NCBI GenBank assembly: GCA_018224485.1 | Contig: JAGTVE010000254.1 | Coordinates: 1 to 15,057, forward strand | DNA from: Thioalkalivibrio sp. | GTDB taxonomy: Bacteria > Pseudomonadota > Gammaproteobacteria > Ectothiorhodospirales > Ectothiorhodospiraceae | Direction of reading: 5' to 3' | Length of the DNA stretch: 15,057 bases | The notes under the pieces: model-generated | The model's database searches: none | Told to the model about the DNA's origin: nothing | The model's input: only the letters and a program-made list of their open reading frames with translations | Shown: positions 14,901-15,057 of the stretch, in pieces | How positions within the stretch are numbered: position 1 is the first letter of the stretch | How the letters are laid out: each line of letters opens with the position of its first letter | Position numbers and translations under genes: made by a program

Positions 14901-15057
14901 TGCTGCTCGCCACCGGTGCCGGTGCGGGCTCGCGCTTCGCGATGGGCCTCGTGATCGCCAGTGGCATGACCATCGGGACGCTGTTCACGCTCTTCGTGGT
15001 ACCTGCGCTCTACCTCTATCTCGCTCGGAACCGCTCCGAAGGCGCCATCGCCAGTGA
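11984..15057 (+). CDS. RND efflux inner-membrane transporter (HAE-1 family, MexI-like), 3'-truncated by window edge
   Basis: This is the proton-driven pump subunit of a tripartite exporter. It starts MRFTDIFIHKPVLAIVVSLF, the usual first helix, then VRQFPEIQNAVVTV. The proton-relay residues known from AcrB are all kept: the Asp-Asp pair in helix 4 (Asp401-Asp402 in GIVVDDAIIMVENV) and the helix-10 lysine (Lys925 in LIAKHGILIVEFAN). Two large periplasmic loops are present (about 32-330 and 550-860), as in drug-exporting HAE-1 pumps; heavy-metal pumps of the HME type look different. It contains 1024 complete codons and the frame is still open at the right edge; a TGA at 15055-15057 is out of frame. 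Family length is 1020-1050, so only a short tail is missing. No outer-membrane channel gene is visible. The substrate is not predictable. Confidence 0.95.
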   Translation, partial: MRFTDIFIHKPVLAIVVSLFILLLGMRAIFDLNVRQFPEIQNAVVTVSTPYIGADADLIQGFVTTPLEREVAAAEGIDYLISTSVPGLSVIQAYLRLDHDPNEALTQIAAQVNKVRGDLPVEAEEPVLELAVGESIAAMYLSFFSDRLGNNQITDYLTRVVEPELSTIAGVQRAEILGGQTFAMRIWLDADRMAAYGVSGRDVRAALEANNVLAAVGRTRGQLVTVDLTAETDLSRPEEFEQLIVRDDDGALVRIEDIATVELGSQSYDTSVRFNAQTATFIGIELAPDANALDVIAEVRDAFRERVQPQLPEGLQADIVYDSTDYIDSAIEEVIVTIGLALGIVLVVIYLFLGSLRSVMIPAVAIPLALVGTFMLMLLMGFSINLLTLLAMVLAIGIVVDDAIIMVENVHRHIEDGMRPFDAAIQGARELAWPIVAMSTTLIAVFLPIGFLGGLTGTLFVEFAFTLAGAVLISGVVALTLSPMMCSRTLRGHEDGRPGGRLEAWLDARFSGLQARYRRRLQGALDERFTTLVFGLIVLVSCYFLFVTSNTELEPPEDQGFVFSIMEGDAYLALDHLERNTQLTDAFIDEIPELRNTFIVNGFGGGATPATNEAIGGFVMAPWDERSRRTSEILEQDLQPRLDRMPALSIFAVEPPSLPSPGDGAPVSMVIGSTGPIENLGELADEIIGRAMASGRFIFMDSDLNFDKPRVDLKIDREKAAVMDIDMATLNADLAPLLAGAFTGRFAMDSRSYRVIPLVQRSERLNPEQLTELYTRTREGEPVRLSNIVTLEETVVPRRLQRFQQLNAVTLSGVPRPGVTLGAALDLLDGIAAEVLPAGYTVDYSGQSRQLKAEGAQFAVTFFFSLVVIYLVLAAQFESFRDPLIMLMTVPMSIAGALVFISLGFTSVNIYTQVGLVTLIGLIAKHGILIVEFANQLQSQGRSMREAIEEAASLRLRPILMTTAATVIAMVPLLLATGAGAGSRFAMGLVIASGMTIGTLFTLFVVPALYLYLARNRSEGAIAS

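Noticed and set aside
15055..15057. TGA at the right edge as the stop of the pump gene
   Set aside because: It is out of frame; the last complete codon of the pump is 15053-15055, so the gene continues past the window.
1..15057. CRISPR array, prophage, insertion sequence or toxin-antitoxin module
   Set aside because: No spaced direct repeats, transposase, integrase or paired small toxin genes were found on either strand; only REP elements suggest mobility.

Overview
The window is a dense, high-GC stretch of bacterial chromosome. It most likely comes from a gammaproteobacterium. The support for that is the order mtaD-ubiG-mupP, which I know from Pseudomonas, a proteobacterial quinone methyltransferase (UbiG), the HpnC/HpnD/HpnE squalene route, and a REP doublet of the type first described in Pseudomonas. 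A purple-sulfur or Ectothiorhodospira-like lineage would fit, but I cannot fix the genus from the sequence alone. I see no tRNA, rRNA, CRISPR array, transposase or phage gene.

Layout. (1) 1-1795, plus strand: a FixL/FixJ-type two-component pair, a PAS histidine kinase (possibly cut by the left edge) and a REC-LuxR response regulator joined by a TGATG overlap. (2) 1831-9228, minus strand: a long run reading mtaD, ubiG, mupP, rmuC, hpnC, hpnD, hpnE in the direction of transcription. Most junctions overlap or are tight (16 bp gap, then 4, 16 and 11 bp overlaps). The exception is the 256-bp hpnC-hpnD gap, which holds an inverted REP pair (REPIN) and a possible internal promoter; hpnD and hpnE then overlap by ATGA. 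(3) 9311-9346: a good minus-strand intrinsic terminator that separates this run from the minus-strand genes upstream of it. (4) 9396-10448, minus strand: a small DoxX-family membrane protein and a YbhB/YbcL (PEBP-like) protein, each with a strong Shine-Dalgarno sequence. (5) 10449-10845: a divergent intergenic region with a plus-strand terminator-like hairpin. (6) 10846-15057, plus strand: an RND efflux adaptor and its HAE-1 inner-membrane pump. The pump runs off the right edge still open.

How the genes fit together. HpnC, HpnD and HpnE turn two farnesyl diphosphates into squalene through presqualene diphosphate and hydroxysqualene. No squalene-hopene cyclase is in view, so hopanoid production is likely but not shown. 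UbiG makes the O-methylations of ubiquinone and releases S-adenosylhomocysteine, which the MtaD-type deaminase next to it could clear. MupP would serve muropeptide recycling and RmuC genome stability. The minus-strand run therefore mixes membrane-isoprenoid, quinone, cell-wall and nucleoside-recycling housekeeping genes. The RND pair looks MexH/MexI-like. A DoxX protein, the family of MexG, lies about 1 kb away on the other strand.

Most of the window is ordinary core metabolism. The points most worth checking are the REPIN inside the squalene operon, the palindrome inside the candidate hpnD promoter, the MupP rather than Gph identity of the phosphatase, and the DoxX/MexHI neighbourhood. I found no convincing unknown system.
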